The notes: generated by a model from the letters alone, not told the origin. DNA of 34,932 nucleotides from an uncultured Bacillota bacterium (GCA_947303895.1 CAMYZQ010000004.1:1-34932), one strand, 5' to 3'. Shown: positions 24,568 through 31,205, numbered from the stretch's first letter. Made by a program: numbers and translations.

Positions 24568-26496
24568 ATGAATATTAATATTAAATTAAATAGAAATTTT
24601 ACAACTCAGTTAAATAAATTAGACCAAGAATATGGAGAAGAATTTATTAAGCTTCAAGGCATAGATGAAGATAAATTAAGTTTAACTGATTTTATTAACA
24701 ATTTTGTTGTTAGTTCAAATGTTGCAGATGCTTCAGTAGATGCTAATGCAAATATTAGTCAAAAGGATATAGTTACTTTATTAAGTGAAATGTCCAAACC
24801 ACATCAAAAATTATTAGCATATAATAAACTTTATTGTGAAATTCAAGAGCTATATGGTTTTAAAGTTGCTAATGAAGCATTTGAAAAAATGTGGAATTAC
24901 TCAATTTATATGCATGATTTTAATACGGCAACTTTCTTACCATATTGTTTTGCTTATGATATAAAAGATATAGTAGAAAAGGGTTTATTCTTTATAGAGA
25001 ACTATAATGCTCAACCTCCAAAACATTTAGATAGTTTTGTGCAAATTCTTATGGAAGCTGTAGCATTTCTGTCTAGAAGACAGTCTGGAGCTGTAGGATT
25101 ACCGAATTTAATTCCTTATTTATATTATTTTTGGAGTAGAGATGTAAAGCAAGGATATTATACAAAAAGTCCTTGTGTTTATAAAAAACAACAAATACAA
25201 GCTCTTATTTATAGATTAAATCAACCTTGGGTAAGACAGGACCAGGCAGCATTTACTAATGTAAGTGTATTTGATCATCCATATTTTGAGGCTATTTTTG
25301 GAAGTTCACAGTTTCCAGATGGTTCATATATGATAGATGAGGAAGAAGAAATTATTCAGTTCCAAAAAGATTTTATTGATGTAGTCAATGAAGTAAGAGA
25401 AGAAAATATATTTACTTTTCCAGTTTTAACTGCTTCTTTACTTTACCAAGAAGGTAAGTTTGTAGATGAAGATTTTGCAAGATGGGCATGTGAAGCTTCA
25501 AGAAAATGGAATCTATTTAATTTCTTTACTGATAGTACTGTAAATAGTTTAAGTAATTGTTGTAGACTTAAATCAGATGTAACAGAATTATATTTTAATA
25601 GTATTGGTGGAACAGCTCTTAAAGTAGGAAGTACTAAAGTATCTACTCTTAATATTGCTAGATTAGCTTATGCTAGTAGAAATAGTGAAAAGAAATTTTT
25701 AAATTCTCTTAAAATTCTTACTGAGCTTGATCTTATGATTCTCGATGCTCAAAGAAATATTATTAGAAAAAATGTTAAGAAAGGATTACTTCCTAATTTT
25801 GATTCTGGATTAATTGATTTTGAACATCTTTATTCGACAGTGGGTATAAATGGTATTTATGAAACTATTAAGACTTTCGGCTATTTAACTGTTGATGAAT
25901 TAGGAAATACATATTATACTGAGGAAGCTTTTGATCTTGGCAAAAAGATTTTTAAAACTATAAAAGATGTAATTGATGAATTTGTAAAAGATAAAGATTA
26001 TAAAGTCAATATTGAACAAATTCCAGCCGAACAAGCAGCAGTAAAATTACAGACTGCAGATAAGCTTCTTTATCCAAGAAAAGTAGTAAAAGACCTTCCA
26101 CTATATGGTAATCAATGGATCCCACTTGGTATTAAAGCAACAATAGCTGAAAGAACAAAAATCTGTGCGGCTTTTGATTCTTATTGTAATGGTGGAAGTA
26201 TTGAACATATTAATATAGATACTTATTTTGATTCTTTTGAAAAGGCCTGGCATATGCTTAATTGGGTAGCCCAGCAGGGAGTAACTTATTTTGCATTTAA
26301 TGGTAAAGTTTCTCAATGTGAAGAACAACATAGTTTCTATGGTTCTACTTGTCCACACTGTGGAAAACCTTCTGTAGTTGAATATACTAGAGTAGTAGGA
26401 TTTTATACTCCTATAAATACTTGGTCTAAAGAGAGAAGTAGTGAGTATAAACTAAGAGAATGGATGCCTTTAAATGAGAAGGCAGAAAATGCATAA
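24568..26496 (+). CDS. nrdD: Anaerobic (class III) ribonucleoside-triphosphate reductase
   Basis: 642 aa. Active-site region SNCCRL (finger-loop cysteines), a C-terminal zinc site (C.E.HSFYGSTCPHCG) and the glycyl-radical segment TRVVGFYTPINTW with the radical glycine at G611. It reduces NTPs to dNTPs under anaerobic conditions. The ATP-cone region at the N-terminus is short or absent. It is preceded by a glutaredoxin-like gene and followed (one-base overlap) by its activase, so the three form one unit. Presence implies growth in an oxygen-free host. Confidence 0.93.
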   Translation: MNINIKLNRNFTTQLNKLDQEYGEEFIKLQGIDEDKLSLTDFINNFVVSSNVADASVDANANISQKDIVTLLSEMSKPHQKLLAYNKLYCEIQELYGFKVANEAFEKMWNYSIYMHDFNTATFLPYCFAYDIKDIVEKGLFFIENYNAQPPKHLDSFVQILMEAVAFLSRRQSGAVGLPNLIPYLYYFWSRDVKQGYYTKSPCVYKKQQIQALIYRLNQPWVRQDQAAFTNVSVFDHPYFEAIFGSSQFPDGSYMIDEEEEIIQFQKDFIDVVNEVREENIFTFPVLTASLLYQEGKFVDEDFARWACEASRKWNLFNFFTDSTVNSLSNCCRLKSDVTELYFNSIGGTALKVGSTKVSTLNIARLAYASRNSEKKFLNSLKILTELDLMILDAQRNIIRKNVKKGLLPNFDSGLIDFEHLYSTVGINGIYETIKTFGYLTVDELGNTYYTEEAFDLGKKIFKTIKDVIDEFVKDKDYKVNIEQIPAEQAAVKLQTADKLLYPRKVVKDLPLYGNQWIPLGIKATIAERTKICAAFDSYCNGGSIEHINIDTYFDSFEKAWHMLNWVAQQGVTYFAFNGKVSQCEEQHSFYGSTCPHCGKPSVVEYTRVVGFYTPINTWSKERSSEYKLREWMPLNEKAENA

Positions 26497-27122
26497 TGAA
26501 AATAAGAGATATAATTATAGAAGATTTTGTTAATTATAAAAAACCTTCCATGTTTATAAATATGGGAAATTGTGATTGGAAATGTTGTACAGAACAAGGT
26601 TTAGATATTTCTATATGTCAAAATTCTGAAATGGCTTTAATGCCTGAGATAGATATAGAAAGTTCAAAGATTGTAGAAATGTATATTTCTAATCCTATAA
26701 TAGAATCTATAGTTATAGGTGGATTAGAACCTTTTTATAATTTTAAAGATCTATTAGAATTAATAAGTAAATTTAGAAACTTTACAAATGATGATATAGT
26801 AATATATACAGGTTATTATCCATATGAAATTCCAGATAAACTTATGTATCTATCTCAATATGATAATATTATTATTAAATTTGGTAGGTTTATACTTGGA
26901 GATGATAAACATTTTGATCAAGTATTAGGCGTAGAATTAGCTAGTGACAATCAATATGCAGTAAAATTAAATAAAGGAACACAAAAAATAATAAAAGCAA
27001 TGGCAAATAATAATGGTTACTGTCCTTGTAGAATAGATAAAAACGAAGATACTAAATGTTGTTGTCTAGATTTTAGAAATAAATTTGAAGAAAAATGCCA
27101 CTGTGGAATCTTTAGTAAATAA
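26496..27122 (+). CDS. nrdG: NrdG-like radical SAM activase with C-terminal FTR-like Cys domain
   Basis: 208 aa. The N-terminal domain has MGNCDWKCC ... ICQN: cysteines 26, 30, 31 and 41, a variant of the radical SAM 4Fe-4S motif CxxxCxxC with altered spacing, followed by IGGLEPFYN (the GGEP-like SAM-binding segment). This domain would generate the glycyl radical on NrdD. The last ~35 residues hold three paired-Cys motifs: CPCR (176-178), CCC (188-190) and CHCG (201-203), the pattern of the ferredoxin-thioredoxin reductase catalytic chain (CPC...CPC...CHC). The second is CCC rather than CPC. I therefore read a fusion of activase and disulfide reductase. Confidence 0.8.
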   Translation: MKIRDIIIEDFVNYKKPSMFINMGNCDWKCCTEQGLDISICQNSEMALMPEIDIESSKIVEMYISNPIIESIVIGGLEPFYNFKDLLELISKFRNFTNDDIVIYTGYYPYEIPDKLMYLSQYDNIIIKFGRFILGDDKHFDQVLGVELASDNQYAVKLNKGTQKIIKAMANNNGYCPCRIDKNEDTKCCCLDFRNKFEEKCHCGIFSK

Positions 27123-27132
27123 AGGAATTTAA

Positions 27133-27993
27133 ATGTTATATGATTATATAGTAGAATCTGCTAATATGTTTTTAACTGAAGAAGTCTTAGAAGAAGATAG
27201 AATGGTTAAATATAATGGGGAATTAGCCCCTAAATTTGGCTGGTTTGTTATTTATGTAGGTGGGCCTGGTTCTGGAAAAGGAAGTTCTACTAATTTTAAA
27301 TCAAGACTTCAAGGAGATTATTTTAATATAGATAATCTTAAAGAAATTGAAAGAATGTGGGATATAAAAGATCCTACTACTGGAAAAGCTCGTAAAGATG
27401 ATTTTGAGACTCCAGAAGATGCAAGAAAAATGAGTAATCCAGAATTTGTTTCTGAACTTCATTATAGTATGAAACCATTAGCAAAAAAATGGGAAAAGTC
27501 TATTTTACATAATCCTGAGAATGAGAATGATGCTAGAAAAGATAGACTTCCTAATATTATTTTTGATGTGACTGGTGATGAGCTTGATAAGATTATGAGG
27601 TATGTAGAACCTCTTAAAGCTAAAGGATATAAAATAGCTATTATTTGGGTATTATCTACTATAGAAAAAGCTCATGAAAATAATACTTTAAGAGCTAGAA
27701 AAGTTGATGTTGATAATGTATTTATACCTAAGCACGAAGATGTAATTAAAGCACAAGAAGCATTATTTGAAACAGGTTATATTCATAATATTGATGAATT
27801 CTGGGTGATAGATTCTGCTATTGAAATAAATCCTAAAAAAGATCCGGTTGGTTATCACGATGCTCAAAATGTATATCATATTCCTTGTAATGAAGACGGG
27901 CTTAAATATTTTGAGCACATAGCGAATAGAATTGATTATAATAAAAGTGAATTAGAAAGATTTAAACAAAAAAGAGCTGGAAATCTTGAATAA
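27133..27993 (+). CDS. P-loop kinase / zeta-toxin-like protein
   Basis: 286 aa. Walker A GGPGSGKGSS lies at residues 43-52 after hydrophobic strand WFVIYV. The following DYFNIDNLKEIERMW places an acidic residue where zeta-toxin-like kinases bind substrate. A second strand (NIIFDVTGD) may be the Walker B equivalent, and RARKV (about 198) could be the lid arginine. Family members phosphorylate nucleotides, sugars or RNA ends; substrate unknown. Last gene before the promoter at 27997. Confidence 0.65.
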   Translation: MLYDYIVESANMFLTEEVLEEDRMVKYNGELAPKFGWFVIYVGGPGSGKGSSTNFKSRLQGDYFNIDNLKEIERMWDIKDPTTGKARKDDFETPEDARKMSNPEFVSELHYSMKPLAKKWEKSILHNPENENDARKDRLPNIIFDVTGDELDKIMRYVEPLKAKGYKIAIIWVLSTIEKAHENNTLRARKVDVDNVFIPKHEDVIKAQEALFETGYIHNIDEFWVIDSAIEINPKKDPVGYHDAQNVYHIPCNEDGLKYFEHIANRIDYNKSELERFKQKRAGNLE

Positions 27994-27996
27994 CTA

Positions 27997-28025
27997 TTTA
28001 CTTTATATATAATATATATTATAAT
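27997..28025 (+). promoter_or_regulatory. Sigma-A-like promoter
   Basis: TTTACT at 27997-28002, 17-base spacer, TATAAT at 28020-28025, then AGGAGG and the ATG at 28053. Closely matches copies at 8902 and 31590, with long identical TATATAT tracts. Confidence 0.8.
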
Positions 28026-28052
28026 ATATATGTAAATAGGAGGTGCATTTAT

Positions 28053-28343
28053 ATGATTGTTTTAAAAGATATAAGAAAAGATCTAGAAGAATTCAAAAAT
28101 TTTGAAATCATATTTAATCTTTCTGAGACTGGTTGTAAAAGATTTGAGCAGGAATATAATACTGTAGAGGAGTTGCTTAATCTTCCAGATGAATATGAAA
28201 TTCCATATGAGTGTTATGAAGTTATTTATGACTGGGATGATTTTGGTGTTGGAGACGGTAAAGATGCTATATGTTTTTATTCAAAACGACCAGGTTTTCT
28301 AGAGAGGAATGAAAAAGCTACTTATGCTTATTCACTTAGATAA
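28053..28343 (+). CDS. Hypothetical small acidic protein
   Basis: 96 aa, acidic (EYEIPYECYEVIYDWDDFGVGDGKDAICF). Strong AGGAGG ribosome binding site and its own sigma-A-like promoter, as is typical of early host-takeover genes in phages. No family recognised. Confidence 0.6.
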   Translation: MIVLKDIRKDLEEFKNFEIIFNLSETGCKRFEQEYNTVEELLNLPDEYEIPYECYEVIYDWDDFGVGDGKDAICFYSKRPGFLERNEKATYAYSLR

Positions 28344-28352
28344 GGAGACAAG

Positions 28353-28520
28353 ATGCAACTTAGAGAAGAAGTAAAAGTAAATAGTGGTGTATTAGAATGT
28401 CCAATAAATGATTATTTTTGTAAGTTTTTTGAGAATGGATCTTGTAAACTTATAAATGCACATGAAAAATGTATCGTATTAAAAGAACATGTTAAGAAAA
28501 CTAAGAAAATTTTGGAATAA
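28353..28520 (+). CDS. Small putative zinc-binding protein
   Basis: 55 aa, ATG at 28353 after AAGGAGA. Four cysteines at residues 16, 23, 31 and 40 (ECPINDYFCKFFENGSCKL...HEKC) could form one zinc site. Lysine-rich C-terminus (KEHVKKTKKILE). It overlaps the next gene by 32 nt. Unknown function; the good ribosome binding site and coding pattern support it as a real gene. Confidence 0.55.
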   Translation: MQLREEVKVNSGVLECPINDYFCKFFENGSCKLINAHEKCIVLKEHVKKTKKILE

Positions 28521-28737
28521 AAATATAAGATACAGAAATGCTCAATTAACTCCTAAGGGTAGTTGCTTTAAAAATTATTGTGAAAAAATTTATAATGATA
28601 CTTTAGAGAGTAAAATTGAAGCATATGAAGATTTTATATGGTATATAAGGGATTTAGTAATAGAAGAATATGGGCTAGTATTGTCTAGAGAAGAGTCTGT
28701 AGAACTTATTTTAAAATCTTATGAAGAAATTTTATAA
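28489..28737 (+). CDS. Hypothetical small protein with basic N-terminus
   Basis: 82 aa. First 20 residues are strongly basic (MLRKLRKFWNKNIRYRNAQL), the rest acidic and helical. Overlaps the previous gene by 32 nt with only a weak ribosome binding site, so the start is uncertain. Last gene before the RNA island. Confidence 0.45.
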   Translation: MLRKLRKFWNKNIRYRNAQLTPKGSCFKNYCEKIYNDTLESKIEAYEDFIWYIRDLVIEEYGLVLSREESVELILKSYEEIL

Positions 28738-28742
28738 AAATG

Positions 28743-28771
28743 TTTACTTTTATAAAAAATCGTATTATTAT
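28743..28771 (+). promoter_or_regulatory. Sigma-A-like promoter of the RNA island
   Basis: TTTACT at 28743-28748, 17-base spacer, TATTAT at 28766-28771. Transcription would start near 28778, just before the structured RNA and the tRNAs. Confidence 0.7.
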
Positions 28772-28785
28772 AAAAATGTATTCAA

Positions 28786-28958
28786 TAACCGCCAACCTTC
28801 GATCGAAGAGCAAGAGGCGAGCTCATTAAAAACGCTGATGAGTTGGTTAAGACGTGGGAAACTCCCCGTATGAGTAGGTTACATTAATGCGGTTACTACT
28901 CAATTAGGAGATAACCCGTTACGTCGGGGAGATGATAAAAAAACGTAGCGGGTATTAT
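28786..28958 (+). ncRNA. Candidate structured RNA upstream of tRNA-fMet
   Basis: This stretch has no plausible reading frame but several pairings. An outer helix TAACCGC (28786-28792) pairs perfectly with GCGGTTA (28889-28895), reinforced by AACC (28794-28797) with GGTT (28877-28880). Inside are CTTC/GAAG, GAGC/GCTC or the alternative CTCAT/ATGAG, and an ACG-T-GGG / CCC-CGT hairpin. A separate hairpin, 28910-28959, pairs GATAA with TTATC and CCCGTTACG with CGTAGCGGG, ending at the first base of the tRNA. It follows a promoter directly. It might be a Y-RNA-like partner of the TROVE protein or a processing leader; I do not recognise a named family. Confidence 0.5.
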
Positions 28959-29034
28959 CGAGGGGTGGAGCAGTCGGAAGCTCGTCGGGCTCATTACCCG
29001 AAGGTCGTGGGTTCAAGTCCCACCCCCTCAACCA
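28959..29034 (+). tRNA. Initiator tRNA-fMet (CAU anticodon)
   Basis: 76 nt with encoded CCA. C1 and A72 do not pair, the hallmark of bacterial initiators; positions 2-7 pair fully (GAGGGG / CCCCTC). The anticodon stem has the three consecutive G-C pairs (GGG / CCC) required for initiation, with loop CTCATTA, anticodon CAT. D arm GAGC...GCTC and T arm GTGGG-TTCAAGT-CCCAC are normal. Position 37 is U where bacterial initiators have A. Part of the RNA island behind the promoter at 28743. Confidence 0.93.
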
Positions 29035-29038
29035 AAGT

Positions 29039-29064
29039 CATGAAAGTCTCATATTTCTTTCATG
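29039..29064 (+). other. Hairpin after tRNA-fMet
   Basis: Perfect 8-bp stem CATGAAAG / CTTTCATG with 10-base loop, followed by a pyrimidine-rich stretch (TCCTCCTTTCTT). It could be a weak terminator or an RNase processing signal between RNAs. Confidence 0.45.
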
Positions 29065-29085
29065 GTGTCCTCCTTTCTTATAAAT

Positions 29086-29115
29086 ATGAAGGTGTGGGAG
29101 ACTCCCCGCCTTCAT
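29086..29115 (+). other. Hairpin with repeated GTGGGARACTCCCCG element
   Basis: ATGAAGGTG-T-GGGA pairs with TCCC-CGCCTTCAT (one bulged T). The tip, GTGGGAGACTCCCCG at 29094-29108, matches GTGGGAAACTCCCCG at 28854-28868 in 14 of 15 bases. It ends three bases before the tmRNA-like RNA. Confidence 0.5.
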
Positions 29116-29118
29116 TAT

Positions 29119-29200
29119 GGGGATGAATATGGTTTCGGTATGGCTTAAAAGCCAAAGTGCATAGCTGTACACCTCGGTTCGATTCCGAGCATCTCCACCA
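29119..29200 (+). ncRNA. tmRNA-like RNA lacking the tag reading frame
   Basis: 82 nt with encoded CCA. The acceptor stem is GGGGATG / CATCTCC with a G3-U70 wobble and discriminator A73, the identity of alanine-accepting tRNA and tmRNA. After it comes TATGGTTTCGG, matching the conserved tmRNA 5' segment TGGNTTCGAC, and no D stem can be formed. A GGC-TTAAAA-GCC hairpin has only a six-base loop, so there is no normal anticodon arm. GTGCA-TAGC-TGTAC forms a second short stem where tmRNA helix P2 would run, and the T arm CTCGG-TTCGATT-CCGAG is perfect. I read it as a tRNA-like domain of tmRNA with the mRNA-like and pseudoknot parts missing. A degenerate or unusual tRNA, or the tRNA-like module of a Y RNA, are alternatives. 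Confidence 0.6.
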
Positions 29201-29340
29201 AAAGGGCATATGCCTTGTATATATACATAAAATTCAGATTAAATGGCTCGTTAAAGGAAAAGCCTTTACTAAAGAGAGAATTGATCTTTAGTTACTGGTT
29301 CTGAAGCTGTTCTAGTAAGTCAGCCAGCGGTAGATGTTTT
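29201..29340 (+). ncRNA. Structured spacer between tmRNA-like RNA and tRNA
   Basis: No reading frame. Visible helices: GGCATATGCC palindrome near 29204, TGTATATATACA palindrome, AAAGG/CCTTT, a perfect ACTAAAGA / TCTTTAGT 8-bp hairpin, and TTACTGG / CTAGTAA or the alternative CTGG / CCAG. It may be a separate small RNA or a decayed tRNA; low certainty. Confidence 0.35.
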
Positions 29341-29417
29341 GCTCCTGTATCCCAACAGGCAGAGGAAGCGGACTTAAAATCCGTATAGTGCAGGTTCGAA
29401 TCCAGCCAGGAGCACCA
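29341..29417 (+). tRNA. tRNA with UAA anticodon (Leu codon UUA), class I shape
   Basis: 77 nt with encoded CCA. Acceptor GCTCCTG / CAGGAGC is perfect; anticodon stem GCGGA / TCCGT with loop CTTAAAA gives anticodon TAA. The T arm GCAGG-TTCGAAT-CCAGC has one A-A mismatch. The variable region is only about 5 nt, whereas leucine tRNAs normally have a long variable arm, so charging by LeuRS is not certain. Related short-variable-arm tRNAs with this anticodon occur in other phages. UUA is a frequent codon in these AT-rich genes. Confidence 0.85.
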
Positions 29418-29422
29418 ATATG

Positions 29423-29472
29423 TAGATACTTACAGTAATATAATTAATAAAAAGATTTTTAATTAGTATCTA
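29423..29472 (+). ncRNA. UUACAGYAA RNA element A (TROVE leader)
   Basis: Closing stem TAGATAC(T) / (A)GTATCTA with TTACAGTAA directly after the 5' strand. 50 nt, in the leader of the TROVE gene; the 3' strand ends at the first A of AGGAGGG, so folding could affect the ribosome binding site. Member of the family with 31043, 31135 and 31290. Confidence 0.55.
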
Positions 29473-29486
29473 GGAGGGAAATGGAT

Positions 29487-31037
29487 ATGATTAAGGAAAG
29501 AAAGAACTTTGTAGAAGCATTGAAGACTCAGAACAGTAAGAAGAAGACTTTTACTGAAAATGGTGCTGTGGCGTATGAAACTACAGGCAAGTATTTACTT
29601 GACTTTAATTTCAAGCTGTCTCAGTACAGAAATATGAGTGTTGAGGAGATTAAGAAGGACTTTGCTAAGGTTTACTTCGAAGATCCTAAGCTTGCTACAA
29701 AGTTTATTTTTTATATTGGAGATGCTAGAGGCGGTCTCGGTGAAAGAAGAACTTTCAATGCTTGCATTGATTGGCTTGTAGAAAATAATTCTGAAGTTGC
29801 TGCTAAAGTAGTTAAATTTATCCCTGAATATACTCGTTGGGATAATCTTGTTAAACTTATCAGAAGTAGAAATAAGTATATTTCAACAATAGTGACAGTT
29901 GCTATTGGAAATCAACTTATTGAAGATTTGGATAACATGGCTGCTGGAAAGAGTGTTTCTCTTTGTGCTAAATGGCTTCCTTCAATAAATGCATCTTCTG
30001 CTGAGACAAGATCTTTGGCTAATTTTCTTTGTAATCAGCTTTGTCTTACTCCTAAGAAATATAGAAAGACTCTTTCTGCTCTTAGAAAGTATCTTGATGT
30101 AGTTGAAGTCAAGATGTCTGCAAATGAGTGGAATAAGATCGATTATTCTAAAGTACCATCTCTTGCTAATATCAAATATACAGATGCATTTTATAGAAAT
30201 GATCCTTATAGAAGAGTGGAATATCTTGCTTCTCTTAAGAGAGGCGAGACAAAAATTAATGCTTCTGTTTCTCAGCCTCATGAGATAGTAAGAAGATATT
30301 ATAATCAGCCTAATTCTTGGTGGCATGAAATAAAAGAAGTTGATACAGCACTTGAAGAAATGTGGAAGGCTTTGCCGAATATTTCAGTAGAAGATAGTCT
30401 CATAGTTAGAGATGGTTCTGGTTCTATGTGCTGTTCTGTAGGCCATAATTCTAAGACAACTTGTCTTGATGTAGCTACAGCTCTTACTATTTATTGTGCA
30501 GAGCATAATTCTAATATTTGGAAGGATAAGTTTATTACTTTTTCTTCTAGACCTAAGTTTGTAGATCTTTCTAATTGCAAAACACTTAGAGATAAGCTTA
30601 TTAGGTGTGATGCAGAAGATGATTGTTCTAACACTAATATTGAAGCTACAATGAGGCTTATTCTTGATACTGCTATTGAGAATAATCTTTCTCAGGAAGA
30701 CATGCCTAAGAATATTGTAATTATTTCTGATATGCAGTTTGATGCGAGAAGAAATAGCTTCAATTGGAATAAGACATTGTTTGAGCAGATTGCTGAGGAT
30801 TATGCTGAAGCTGGATATAAGCTTCCAAAGATCTGTTTCTGGAATGTTTGTTCTAGAAATTTTGATACTATTCCTATGCAGAATAACGAACTTGGTCTTG
30901 TTCTTTGTAGTGGATTTTCTATTACTAATATGAATATGTTTATGAGTGGAGAAATTAATCCATATAAAGTTCTTGTTGAACAGATTAATGGTGAAAGATA
31001 TGATCCTATTGACAAAGCAATAAATAATATAATATAA
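29487..31037 (+). CDS. Ro60/TROVE-like vWA-domain protein (DUF2828-type)
   Basis: 516 aa from ATG 29487, 9 nt after GGAGG; the ATG at 29481 is only 3 nt after it. The N-terminal two thirds is a helical repeat region with the pattern LATKFIFYIGDARGGLGERRTF (about 71-92) characteristic of the TROVE/DUF2828 group, a ring that binds RNA ends in Ro60. The C-terminal part is a von Willebrand A domain with the metal site D311-G-S-G-S315 (VRDGSGSM), T385 and SDMQFD (about 416-421). Ro60 proteins bind Y RNAs and misfolded RNAs and act in RNA quality control. Flanked by tRNAs and RNA elements. Codon use is richer in AAG and CTT than the neighbours, suggesting separate acquisition. Confidence 0.8.
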   Translation: MIKERKNFVEALKTQNSKKKTFTENGAVAYETTGKYLLDFNFKLSQYRNMSVEEIKKDFAKVYFEDPKLATKFIFYIGDARGGLGERRTFNACIDWLVENNSEVAAKVVKFIPEYTRWDNLVKLIRSRNKYISTIVTVAIGNQLIEDLDNMAAGKSVSLCAKWLPSINASSAETRSLANFLCNQLCLTPKKYRKTLSALRKYLDVVEVKMSANEWNKIDYSKVPSLANIKYTDAFYRNDPYRRVEYLASLKRGETKINASVSQPHEIVRRYYNQPNSWWHEIKEVDTALEEMWKALPNISVEDSLIVRDGSGSMCCSVGHNSKTTCLDVATALTIYCAEHNSNIWKDKFITFSSRPKFVDLSNCKTLRDKLIRCDAEDDCSNTNIEATMRLILDTAIENNLSQEDMPKNIVIISDMQFDARRNSFNWNKTLFEQIAEDYAEAGYKLPKICFWNVCSRNFDTIPMQNNELGLVLCSGFSITNMNMFMSGEINPYKVLVEQINGERYDPIDKAINNII

Positions 31038-31042
31038 TTGGT

Positions 31043-31125
31043 TAGATGCTTACAGCAACATTTAAAGGATTTTTCTTTATTATATCTTAGCATTAAGACA
31101 TTTAATAACATAAATATAGCATCTA
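31043..31125 (+). ncRNA. UUACAGYAA RNA element B
   Basis: Stem TAGATGCT / AGCATCTA (8 bp) with TACAGCAA after the 5' strand. 83 nt. Inside are a TAAAG-GATTTTT-CTTTA hairpin and a TCTTA-GCAT-TAAGA hairpin. Starts six bases after the TROVE stop codon. Longest member of the family. Confidence 0.55.
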
Positions 31126-31134
31126 GTGAAAATT

Positions 31135-31194
31135 TAGGCACTAACAGCAACACATAAAACGATAATTGCAAATTATGGAGTAATATAGTGTCTA
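31135..31194 (+). ncRNA. UUACAGYAA RNA element C
   Basis: Stem TAGGCACTA / TAGTGTCTA (9 bp, one G-U) followed by ACAGCAA. 60 nt, with an inner ATAA-TTGCAAA-TTAT hairpin. If the outer 7 bp are taken as closing stem, the layout (7 bp, about 20 nt, hairpin, 11 nt, 7 bp) matches element D. Confidence 0.55.
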
Positions 31195-31205
31195 GTCGAA
31201 TTTAA

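Noticed and set aside
28831-28862. CTGATGAG followed by GGGAAAC, suggestive of a hammerhead ribozyme core
   Set aside because: The stem II between the two core parts does not form with the required spacing, and ATGAG pairs better with CTCAT upstream. No cleavage-site triplet with a supporting stem was found.
28932-29126. 64-aa open frame across the tRNA-fMet
   Set aside because: It runs through the tRNA, the hairpins and into the tmRNA-like RNA; the sequence is explained by RNA genes.
29982-31171. Minus-strand and alternative-frame open frames inside the TROVE gene
   Set aside because: They are shadows of the real gene caused by its codon use and lack ribosome binding sites and recognisable domains.
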